DNA of 14,212 bases from Hungateiclostridiaceae bacterium UBA3934 (GTDB lineage: Bacteria > Bacillota > Clostridia > Acetivibrionales > DTU013). The stretch lies in assembly GCA_002385815.1 (NCBI GenBank), contig DGEE01000012.1:1059-15270 (forward strand), read 5' to 3'. Within the stretch, counting starts at the first letter, position 1. Every line of letters begins with the position of its first letter. The position numbers and the translations under genes were made by a program. This document shows positions 6,810 to 13,100 of the stretch, piece after piece. The notes below the pieces were generated by a model that worked only from the letters and a program-made list of their open reading frames with translations, was not told the DNA's origin and searched no databases.

Positions 6810-6959
6810 TTTTCCCCCCTGGTTATCATTTTAATTGTTGTCATGATCCATTTTCATTTTAACCTGATTTTCACCGCTTCAGCGGATTCTGACGCAGTCC
6901 CCGCCGCAGGCGCCGGATTGCTGCCAAACAGCTGTCATACGCTGCCATTCCCCGCCCTT

Positions 6960-8246
6960 TCATGGATTTTGCGGCTGATCCTCACCGGATTGATCATCCT
7001 GCTGCGGGTCATCCTCAGGCGGAGTTTCCGGGGTTTTGCTTATCCTGACCTCCACATAGACTCTTTGCACGAGGCTTCCAACCTGAGGCAGGTTCATGTT
7101 CAACTGGAGCCTGTGGGTGCCTTCTCCCAGATCGGCAACGTCCACCGCAGGTCTCAGTGATGAACCAACGATATTGGCCAGATCGGTCTGCAATCCTCTG
7201 AACTGCACCAGGATCTGGTCTGTCACTATCTCATACATGAGAGTTCCGTCATTCCTTGCATTCAGTATCGATATTTCATCCTTCGTGAATTCAAAGCCCC
7301 TCACCACAAGCTCCTCAACATCTATAAAGACTTTGACCTCCTCAGGTGAGTTCACCAGTTCCACTCCTTCGGGTACCACCAGTGGAACTGTGGTGTTGAG
7401 ATCTTTATCCAGTCCATCGATGTCAACCTGCTCTGTCTTGATCTCCTTCAGGTTCTCCAGCAGTTCGGGAGCTCCTCTCACCAATACCTTCTGAGGCTCT
7501 ATGTTCCTGTTTCTTTCAATCTCTATATGGCTGGCAGCCAACCTGCCTCTGGTGACAAGAGATACAGGTATTTCCTTCGCCGTTTCCACCAGGATCTCGA
7601 CCTTCGGATCGAGACCTACGATCTCATTGCCATCCTTGTCGAATACCTTGCACTGCACCTGCTTAACAGCAACATCCCTGTCAATGTCGGTCAGCTCAAG
7701 AAACGCCTTTATTGAGCCGATGCTGTCGATGATCGCTTCCTCAAGGTATAGCGGCACTTCCTGGGGTGAAACCACAGAGCGCAGCAGCACATAACCCGGT
7801 TTCATCGTTATATTGGGTACGAGCTCCACTCTGAAGTATCCTGTCTTCTTTCTGGTAAGCTGGATATCTGCCTCTTTCGGATTGTATGACTCTATCGTCA
7901 CATTCTTGAACAGGCATATAGGCTCTGAAAACTTGATTTTTTTATCGCTCACTGATGTGATCTGCGAATAATCCAGAAAAACTTCAAAGTCTGTCGCCCT
8001 GACCTTATCCACCACATCCTGGCGTCCCCTTATGGTTATGTCCATAAATGTCCGGGCCGGGTTTTTCAGTTCAAAGTTGTTCCGCTTGAGATATTCTTCA
8101 TTGACCTCGGTCACAGGCACATTGTATATGGTCACCGACTTGAAAGGGTTGGTCACATTGGACACATAAAGCCAGATGATCAGTGCTATGAAAAAAGCCA
8201 GAATCTTTATCTTAAGGTCTTTTTTGAACCAATTGCCGATTCTCAC
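6960..8246 (-). CDS. cdaR: CdaR, YbbR-domain regulator of the diadenylate cyclase
   Basis: A 428-residue membrane-anchored protein. After NWFKKDLKIK comes one membrane helix (about residues 11-29, ILAFFIALIIWLYVS), then an extracytoplasmic portion long enough for four YbbR domains, which I place roughly at 35-125, 135-220, 230-310 and 320-400. Hallmarks are the repeated strand patterns such as VPVTEVNEEYL and IPVSLVTRGRL. The last ~23 residues form a Pro/Asp/Gln-rich acidic tail (PETPPEDDPQQDDQSGEDQ), probably disordered. CdaR binds CdaA and modulates c-di-AMP output. The start is GTG at 8246, whose last two bases form part of the TGA stop of cdaA (GTGA overlap), and GGAGGGG lies inside the end of cdaA, so translational coupling is expected. 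Confidence 0.95.
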   Translation of the reverse strand: MRIGNWFKKDLKIKILAFFIALIIWLYVSNVTNPFKSVTIYNVPVTEVNEEYLKRNNFELKNPARTFMDITIRGRQDVVDKVRATDFEVFLDYSQITSVSDKKIKFSEPICLFKNVTIESYNPKEADIQLTRKKTGYFRVELVPNITMKPGYVLLRSVVSPQEVPLYLEEAIIDSIGSIKAFLELTDIDRDVAVKQVQCKVFDKDGNEIVGLDPKVEILVETAKEIPVSLVTRGRLAASHIEIERNRNIEPQKVLVRGAPELLENLKEIKTEQVDIDGLDKDLNTTVPLVVPEGVELVNSPEEVKVFIDVEELVVRGFEFTKDEISILNARNDGTLMYEIVTDQILVQFRGLQTDLANIVGSSLRPAVDVADLGEGTHRLQLNMNLPQVGSLVQRVYVEVRISKTPETPPEDDPQQDDQSGEDQPQNP

Positions 8247-9124
8247 TTAGTTTTGCCCCTCCACAATATAAGTTTTTTGGAATTTGTCTCACGCTCCGGA
8301 ACAAGGTTTTTGTTCAATGCCTTCCTCAGTGTGTCGGAGGTAAGGTTCCTTGTCAGCCCGCCGTTGAGAGCAAAGGATATCTTGCCGGATTCCTCGGAGA
8401 CGACTATCGCTATGCTGTCCGACACCTCAGTAATGCCCAGTGCTGATCTGTGCCTCATACCAAGCTCTTTGCTGAGACTCGGGTTGTCTGTCAGCGGCAG
8501 CAGACAGGCAGCGGCTTTGATCTTGTTGTCGCGTATCACCACCGCTCCGTCGTGCAATGGAGTGTCAGGAGTAAAAATGTTGATGAGCAGTTCACTGGAA
8601 ACGCTGGAGTCAAGCTCTATCCCGCTGTTTATTATCTCCCCTATCTTAACGTCTCTCTCTATAACGATAAGGGCACCTATGTATTTGGATGAAAGGTAAG
8701 TGCACGTCTTTACTATCTCCTCGATAACAGCAGTGGTCTGGACCCTGAGGCTGGATGCTTCATCGAAATTCAGCAGATCCTTGAACCGGCTCCTGCCTAT
8801 CTTCTCAAGAGCCCTGCGCAGCTCAGGCTGGAAAAGCACTATGGCACCTATAGCCAATACGGACAACACCGACTTGAGCATGTAGTTGATCGTTTTGAGC
8901 TCGAGAAAGCCGCTCATCTCCGTTGCCACAATGATAAGAATGAGCCCTTTTATCAACTGCCATGCACGGGTTTCGCGCACAAGAGCGATGAGCTTGTAAA
9001 TGACCCATGTCACGATGCCGATGTCCAGAAAAGCGCGGATTATATATACAGGATCATCCAAACCCATATAGCCGACAAAATTATTAAATAAATCGCGCAG
9101 GTTTATACTCTTGAACAGGTCCAA
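8243..9124 (-). CDS. cdaA: CdaA, membrane diadenylate cyclase (c-di-AMP synthase)
   Basis: A 293-residue enzyme that joins two ATP to form cyclic di-AMP, a potassium, osmolyte and cell-wall signal. Three N-terminal membrane helices (about 28-48, 57-71 and 77-98) precede the DAC domain. This carries PLHDGAVVI (189-197, DGA at 192-194) and LGMRHRSALG (221-230, RHR at 224-226), the two catalytic signatures. The start is a TTG at 9124: a TGA in the same frame sits 9 nt upstream and the next ATG, codon 20, would cut the segment leading into the first helix. AGGGG at 9140-9136 is 11 nt before the TTG, a slightly long spacing. The gene overlaps cdaR by 4 nt. No ydaO-type riboswitch was recognised upstream. 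Confidence 0.97.
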   Translation of the reverse strand: MDLFKSINLRDLFNNFVGYMGLDDPVYIIRAFLDIGIVTWVIYKLIALVRETRAWQLIKGLILIIVATEMSGFLELKTINYMLKSVLSVLAIGAIVLFQPELRRALEKIGRSRFKDLLNFDEASSLRVQTTAVIEEIVKTCTYLSSKYIGALIVIERDVKIGEIINSGIELDSSVSSELLINIFTPDTPLHDGAVVIRDNKIKAAACLLPLTDNPSLSKELGMRHRSALGITEVSDSIAIVVSEESGKISFALNGGLTRNLTSDTLRKALNKNLVPERETNSKKLILWRGKTK

Positions 9125-9172
9125 AAATATTCACACCCCTGTATGTATAAATCTGTTGTACCTCTCATTAGA

Positions 9173-9202
9173 ATTATACCTTTTTTATCTTATGTTTGTT
9201 AA
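9173..9202 (-). promoter_or_regulatory. Promoter for cdaA-cdaR-glmM
   Basis: On the minus strand TTAACA (9202-9197, one mismatch to TTGACA) is followed after 18 bp by a perfect TATAAT (9178-9173). The start would be near 9166, about 42 nt before the TTG start codon. No terminator is visible between amrS and this site, so some readthrough from the upstream module is possible. Confidence 0.6.
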
Positions 9203-9274
9203 GCGATTTTCAATAAATATATAAAATAATTACTGGAAGAGTTGTATGCAATCTACATCCCAGGTGAAATTTCG

Positions 9275-10210
9275 TCACACATTGCCGAGATAAACATGCT
9301 CCAGATGCTCCAGAGCACTATTTTTTAACGCTTCCAGCGTTCTTATCGGTGTCGGCGGAATATGGCGCATATCGTAATTCGGGAAAAAGCGCGACAGGTG
9401 CAATACGATATTTCTGTCGACAGAGGCAAGCCACCTGGCAAGTTCCCCTATTTCCTCCGGAGAATCATTCAGACCGGGTATAACAAGTGTCGTAACCTCT
9501 GTATGACAGCTCTGAGCCGCCCGTTCCACAGTCCTTCTGACATGGTCAAGACTGCCCTTGCAGTATCTGGTATAGAAATCCTCAGTAAATGCTTTGACAT
9601 CTATGTTCATTGCATCGATGTATGGAAGCAGTTCCTCAAGAGGCTCCTCACTGATAAAGCCATTGGTGACCAGCACGTTCACTAACCCTTTATCTTTGAC
9701 GAGCCTTGCCGTGTCCATTATAAACTCATACCATACGGTCGGTTCATTGTATGTATATGCAACGCCGATATTGCCGCGATCGGCATATTCCTCCGCCAGA
9801 CCGGCCAGGCCTTCGGGCGTCAGTTCGTATGTCCTGATGCCTCTGTGGTTCCATGCACGGGAATTCCCGTCTCCGGTTCCTGAGTCTCCGCCTTTTTCGT
9901 CTGAGGCCGTATTCTCATCCCCGTGGGCAATCAACCAGTTCTGACACCATCTGCATTTCAGATTGCAGCCAAATGTGCCTGCTGAAAGTATCAGGCTGCC
10001 GGGATGGAAATGGTACAATGGCTTTTTTTCTATCGGATCGAGCGCTATCGAGGCAGCATGCCCATAATTCAGCGAAAACAGCCTGCCATCCACGTTTTTC
10101 CGGGCACGGCACACACCTGTGCTCCCCTGCCGCAAAACACATCCATGCGGACAGAGTGTACATCGAACGCTGCCGTTATCCAGCTTTTCGTAATACGCTG
10201 CTTCCCTCAT
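9275..10210 (-). CDS. amrS: AmmeMemoRadiSam system radical SAM enzyme, lacking the usual C-terminal Cys-rich tail
   Basis: A radical SAM protein, 311 residues from the chosen ATG. An N-terminal cysteine cluster (CTLCPHGC, then Cys ten residues later) precedes FGCNLKCRWCQNW, the CX3CX2C site for the SAM-binding 4Fe-4S cluster. AYTYNEPTVWYEF, NVLVTNGFIS and NIDVKAF are typical of this pyruvate formate-lyase-activase-like family. After the cluster motif there is a hydrophilic insert of about 20 residues rich in Gly, Asp, Ser and Asn. The protein stops at EHVYLGNV, whereas family members I recall go on with a CxxC-containing segment. No frameshifted remnant follows. In-frame ATGs also occur at 10225 and 10222; 10210 is preferred because GGGG at 10220-10217 is 6 nt upstream and the family usually begins M(K/R)EAxxYE. 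It lies 33 nt after the MEMO-AMMECR1 gene. Its substrate is unknown. Confidence 0.9.
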   Translation of the reverse strand: MREAAYYEKLDNGSVRCTLCPHGCVLRQGSTGVCRARKNVDGRLFSLNYGHAASIALDPIEKKPLYHFHPGSLILSAGTFGCNLKCRWCQNWLIAHGDENTASDEKGGDSGTGDGNSRAWNHRGIRTYELTPEGLAGLAEEYADRGNIGVAYTYNEPTVWYEFIMDTARLVKDKGLVNVLVTNGFISEEPLEELLPYIDAMNIDVKAFTEDFYTRYCKGSLDHVRRTVERAAQSCHTEVTTLVIPGLNDSPEEIGELARWLASVDRNIVLHLSRFFPNYDMRHIPPTPIRTLEALKNSALEHLEHVYLGNV

Positions 10211-10243
10211 GACCCACCCCATCATTATTGCCCATACTATCAG

Positions 10244-11653
10244 TTAATTATGCCGTATCACCTCGAAACGCTCCATGGTGTACTTTTCATCGGGTCTGAT
10301 GCCTGCCTTCTGCAGAGCTATGGCCACCTGCTCCTGCGGAGAATCCACGCCTTCCAGGTCAGGGAGCAGCAAGCCGGAGCGTCTGCCTGCCCTCACTATG
10401 ACGCCATACCTTTTGACATCGAGTTCTGCCATGGAACTGATCGGCTCCGGTTCCCCCAGGACATCCACCGAGTACACCAGATCATCCAGTTCATCTTCGG
10501 TGACAGGATTGAACCTGGGGTCGTGGATACCGGCACTTATGGCATTATGTATTATTTCTGAAGCTATGTTCTCTCTTGTCGGCATAATTGTACCGATGCA
10601 GCCCCTCAGCCTACCGCTTTTCCTGATCGAGACGAAAACACCGGCTCTTCTCGACTGCATTTCTTCAGGAATCACTTCCGGGATGTCCATCACGGTACCG
10701 TTCAGCACATACATCTCCAGCGACTTTCTGGCAAGAGCGGTATAGGGATCCTCAGAGCTCCGTATCAGGCTCATTTGTTCGATATCATTTCTTTCGAGCT
10801 TATCCAGCAGGGTTTCGCCCTGTATCTTCTCTTCCGGTGCAAACTCCGCAACCGCGTAGCCTACACCGAAGGGACCTTCGTATGAGTATACTTCTGATTT
10901 TATCTCATACTCATCCAATGCACCAAACATCATGATAAAGGACCGCAGTCCGCACTCCCCGGCTTCTTCGAGGAATCCTTCATCAAAACCCATTATGGCT
11001 TCACGGTCGGGAACCTTCAAATAATCCACGAGCCTGCCATCAAATTCAGGTCCGCATTCATTGAAGCCGTAAGGACCATCGGGGGCAAGCCTGTGGGACA
11101 GGTCCCCGCTCGCCAGGAATACCACCTCTTCGTCCGAGTCCTCCACTACCTTCGCCATGCAGCTTCCAAACCTGTACAAGTCCTTGAACGGCATGCCTGC
11201 TATGGAAATATGGACGAGCCTGAAACCGTCATATACCTTATTGATGAAATACAGGGGCACCATTACGCCATGATCAAGCTCCTCTGGTATACGGTATCTG
11301 CTGATAAGTGTTTCATCAAGACCGCCGCATGGGATACCCTGGCTGTTGGCCAGCTTCGCTATTTCTCTGGCCAGGTTCAGGTTGTTTTCATAGCTCAGTT
11401 TCACGTCCGCGGCGCCGAATCTTTTAAAATCGCCTGACAACACTTTTTTGTGGTTGATGAAAATATAGTCCTGGAATACGGGCCCATGCGGCGTCGTGAC
11501 GATGATCGTCGATGGCTTTATCTTCGCTGTTTCCTGCGCAAGCCTCTGAAGTGCCCCTACAGTTGCGGCCGCCTTCCTTTCTTCACCTTTCCCCACCTCA
11601 TGCACTACGATGGGCGGATGCGGTGAGATAAACGATTTTCTGATCACTCCCAT
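10244..11653 (-). CDS. MEMO (LigB-like)-AMMECR1 fusion protein of the AmmeMemoRadiSam system
   Basis: A 469-residue fusion. Residues 5 to about 275 are a class III extradiol dioxygenase-like (MEMO) domain with SPHPPIV (10-16), TPHGPVF (54-60), LDHGVMVPL (126-134) and SGDLSHR (182-188). His12, His56 and His187 are candidate metal or active-site positions. Residues about 300-469 are an AMMECR1 domain with the hallmark RLRGCIGT (348-355), HDPRF (377-381) and a closing YTMERFEVIRH. Fusion of these two domains is seen in other Clostridia, usually next to the radical SAM gene as here. Despite the dioxygenase fold, no ring-cleavage substrate is indicated, and the shared function of the three domains is not established. 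The start is ATG 11653, with AAAGG 10 nt upstream. The 42-nt gap to the microprotein gene before it suggests one transcript. Confidence 0.93.
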   Translation of the reverse strand: MGVIRKSFISPHPPIVVHEVGKGEERKAAATVGALQRLAQETAKIKPSTIIVTTPHGPVFQDYIFINHKKVLSGDFKRFGAADVKLSYENNLNLAREIAKLANSQGIPCGGLDETLISRYRIPEELDHGVMVPLYFINKVYDGFRLVHISIAGMPFKDLYRFGSCMAKVVEDSDEEVVFLASGDLSHRLAPDGPYGFNECGPEFDGRLVDYLKVPDREAIMGFDEGFLEEAGECGLRSFIMMFGALDEYEIKSEVYSYEGPFGVGYAVAEFAPEEKIQGETLLDKLERNDIEQMSLIRSSEDPYTALARKSLEMYVLNGTVMDIPEVIPEEMQSRRAGVFVSIRKSGRLRGCIGTIMPTRENIASEIIHNAISAGIHDPRFNPVTEDELDDLVYSVDVLGEPEPISSMAELDVKRYGVIVRAGRRSGLLLPDLEGVDSPQEQVAIALQKAGIRPDEKYTMERFEVIRHN

Positions 11654-11695
11654 ATGTCCACGACCTTTCCGTTTTTGATGCTCCGGCTTATTTCT

Positions 11696-11797
11696 TCATT
11701 TGGCAAACAGGATCAGGTATCCTATAAAGCCGAAGGATGTCAGTAAAAACACCAGTGTAGTTATTATTGCTGTCCATCTGACTGTTTTCCTATCCAT
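11696..11797 (-). CDS. 33-residue single-pass membrane microprotein upstream of the MEMO-AMMECR1 gene
   Basis: A short gene read on the minus strand: ATG at 11797-11795, TGA at 11698-11696. It encodes MDRKTVRWTAIITTLVFLLT followed by SFGFIGYLILFAK. The first seven residues are basic and polar. Residues 8-32 are almost entirely hydrophobic, one membrane helix with a positive inside N-terminus. GAGG lies 10 nt before the ATG, a usable Shine-Dalgarno site. The reading frame, ribosome site, membrane-like composition and 42-nt spacing to the next gene on the same strand all favour a real gene. It could be a membrane anchor or small partner for the soluble AmmeMemoRadiSam proteins, but that is inference; I do not recognise a named family. 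Confidence 0.55.
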   Translation of the reverse strand: MDRKTVRWTAIITTLVFLLTSFGFIGYLILFAK

Positions 11798-11902
11798 GTA
11801 AATTCAACCTCGACGCTATAGTACGGATTCGATCAGCGTATAATGCTTTACTGATAAATCGAGCATGATATTATTTTGTCGCGATAAATTGACTACTATG
11901 TT

Positions 11903-11931
11903 ATTTTAACAGAATTCAACAACATACTCAA
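11903..11931 (-). promoter_or_regulatory. Candidate promoter for the microprotein-amr operon
   Basis: On the minus strand TTGAGT (11931-11926) and TAAAAT (11908-11903) are 17 bp apart. The start would be near 11896, leaving a leader of about 100 nt. That leader holds an imperfect inverted repeat, GATTTATCAG (11860-11851) against CTGATCGAATC (11836-11826), which could fold as a hairpin or serve as an operator. Confidence 0.4.
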
Positions 11932-12083
11932 TTTTTTGGGACATGGACCGTCTGACACCGGACTTTATCTGTTTTCTGACTGGAATAACCTGCAAAAGTC
12001 AACTCCGCTGTTGCAAATTTCGGGATGAAAATTGCTTTTAAATAAGGGGAAGCATAAGGAATAATTTCGAAACGATTTTGCTA
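11932..12083. other. Gene-poor spacer within the 359-bp gap between the microprotein and tRNA-Glu
   Basis: The whole gap runs 11798-12156. Its left part carries the candidate amr promoter and leader and its right part the tRNA promoter. In between I see no RNA gene, terminator or convincing coding region. A 32-codon Cys-rich ORF on the plus strand (11943-12041) lacks a proper ribosome site and was not accepted. Confidence 0.5.
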
Positions 12084-12112
12084 TTGTATTCAGCGTCCTG
12101 ACATGTTATAAT
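12084..12112 (+). promoter_or_regulatory. Extended -10 promoter for tRNA-Glu
   Basis: A perfect TATAAT at 12107-12112 is preceded by TGT (12104-12106), the extended -10 element. A weak -35, TTGTAT (12084-12089), lies 17 bp upstream. Transcription would begin near 12119, giving a 5' extension of about 38 nt to be removed before the mature tRNA end at 12157. Confidence 0.65.
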
Positions 12113-12156
12113 TACAAATGCAGTTGAACGTGTGGATCACACAAACTGAACACCGT

Positions 12157-12231
12157 GGCCCATTGGTCAAGCGGTTAAGACACCGCCCTCTCACGGCGGT
12201 AACAGGGGTTCGAGTCCCCTATGGGTCACCA
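12157..12231 (+). tRNA. tRNA-Glu (anticodon CTC)
   Basis: A complete 75-nt cloverleaf. The acceptor stem GGCCCAT (12157-12163) pairs with ATGGGTC (12221-12227), including one G-T. The D-arm region contains TGGTCAAGCGGTTAAGA. The anticodon stem CCGCC/GGCGG encloses the loop CTCTCAC, giving anticodon CTC, which reads GAG. The T arm is AGGGG/CCCCT around TTCGAGT. The discriminator A and CCA end are encoded (12228-12231). No other tRNA lies next to it. Confidence 0.97.
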
Positions 12232-12236
12232 AAAAA

Positions 12237-12264
12237 GCATCCTGCAAACACAGGATGCTTTTTT
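12237..12264. terminator. Bidirectional terminator shared by tRNA-Glu and the GntR-family gene
   Basis: GCATCCTG (12237-12244) and CAGGATGC (12251-12258) form an 8-bp stem around CAAACA. It is flanked by A6 on the left (12231-12236) and T6 on the right (12259-12264), so each strand reads as stem plus T-run. It begins 6 nt after the tRNA 3' end, and its right flank touches the stop codon of the convergent regulator gene. Confidence 0.9.
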
Positions 12265-12938
12265 CATGTTTCCTTATTCCCATGCTTGAGCAAATTGAGG
12301 CTTGCATTCCTCACGTGCTCTGTCATCAGCTTCTCAGCCCTGTCGGCATCCCTGTCGATGATGGCCTGTAAAATTGCCTTGTGCTCCTGCAATACTTCAG
12401 CCGCCCTCTCCGGGCTGCTCATCGATACTCTCCTCGCCTTCTGCACATAGCGGTGGAAGGTACTCAGAGTATACATCAAAGGCTTGCTCTTGCTGGCCTT
12501 GAATATGATATCGTGGAATCGCGTGTCGAACCGCAGCAGGTTGCCGTAGTTGCTTTTCGTGGTGTAAAACTCTTCCAGGTCGACCGCTTCCTTCAGCTCT
12601 TCCAGTTCCTCAGGCGTTATTTTTTCTGCAGCCCATCTTGCCGCAAGACCTTCTATCAGCATCCTGATAGTATAAATATCCTGTATATCCTGCTCCGTTA
12701 CACCTCTGACAGTTGCTCCCTTGTTGGGCACGGACTGTACCAGCCCTTCCAGTTCCAACTGTCTGAGTGCTTCACGCACCGGCGTACGGCTGACGCCGAG
12801 TTCTTCCGACAGCTTCAGTTCGACCAGGCTCTCGCCGGGTTCATAAACACCATTGAGGATATCGTTTCTGATTCGATTGTAGACTCTGCTGTGCAGGGAA
12901 TTTGACCGCTGTACGGAGTCCCCGAACACAACTTCCAT
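12264..12938 (-). CDS. GntR-family transcriptional regulator, FadR/FCD subfamily
   Basis: A 224-residue regulator. The N-terminal winged helix-turn-helix (about 15-80) contains the GntR signature LSEELGVSRTPVREALRQLE (43-62) and a wing PNKGATV (71-77). The all-helical FCD ligand-binding domain (about 88-215) has Asp138, His142, His186 and His208 in the spacing expected for its metal site (FDTRFHD, LQEHKAI, MTEHVRN). FCD regulators usually sense organic acids. The gene follows aconitase on the same strand with a ~150-nt gap, so it may respond to citrate or a related acid and control that locus; this is inference from position. GGGAG lies 9 nt before the ATG at 12938. An isolated TATAAT at 13028-13023 lacks a good -35 box, so it may be read from the aconitase transcript or from a weak promoter. 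Confidence 0.93.
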   Translation of the reverse strand: MEVVFGDSVQRSNSLHSRVYNRIRNDILNGVYEPGESLVELKLSEELGVSRTPVREALRQLELEGLVQSVPNKGATVRGVTEQDIQDIYTIRMLIEGLAARWAAEKITPEELEELKEAVDLEEFYTTKSNYGNLLRFDTRFHDIIFKASKSKPLMYTLSTFHRYVQKARRVSMSSPERAAEVLQEHKAILQAIIDRDADRAEKLMTEHVRNASLNLLKHGNKET

Positions 12939-13064
12939 TTTTACTCACTCCCGGTTTTACTGCACCGCCCGTCCGGTCACTGCGCATACATCTGCAGCGT
13001 CGCGGATGAAGCACATCTCACTATTATAGACTCTCCTGAAAAGTGAAGCTCCGGGCCTTACCCC

Positions 13065-13100
13065 GTCACTGTCACCGTTACTGTCACTGTTACTGTTCCT
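13065..13100 (-). repeat. Hexanucleotide array at the aconitase 3' end
   Basis: Six tandem units of consensus GTYACT (plus strand: GTCACT, GTCACC, GTTACT, GTCACT, GTTACT, GTTCCT). On the coding strand this reads as CAG alternating with TAA or TGA, in frame, so the array starts in the last sense codons of aconitase, contains its stop and supplies four more in-frame stops. Confidence 0.75.

Noticed and set aside
6871..6885. CCGC-TTCA-GCGG hairpin between cdaR and glmM as a terminator
   Set aside because: The stem is only 4-5 bp and no T-run follows in the direction of the operon.
9125..9272. c-di-AMP riboswitch or terminator between amrS and cdaA
   Set aside because: The region is AT-rich with a promoter, but no ydaO-like conserved core and no stable hairpin plus T-run could be found by eye.
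11943..12041. Plus-strand 32-codon ORF with five cysteines upstream of tRNA-Glu
   Set aside because: Only GGG 2 nt before the ATG serves as a possible ribosome site, no promoter is placed for it, and it has no neighbour in a shared operon. Chance is more likely.
12961..13023. Short ORF and isolated TATAAT between aconitase and the GntR gene
   Set aside because: The 19-codon frame lacks a spaced ribosome site and the -10 box has no credible -35 partner at 16-18 bp.
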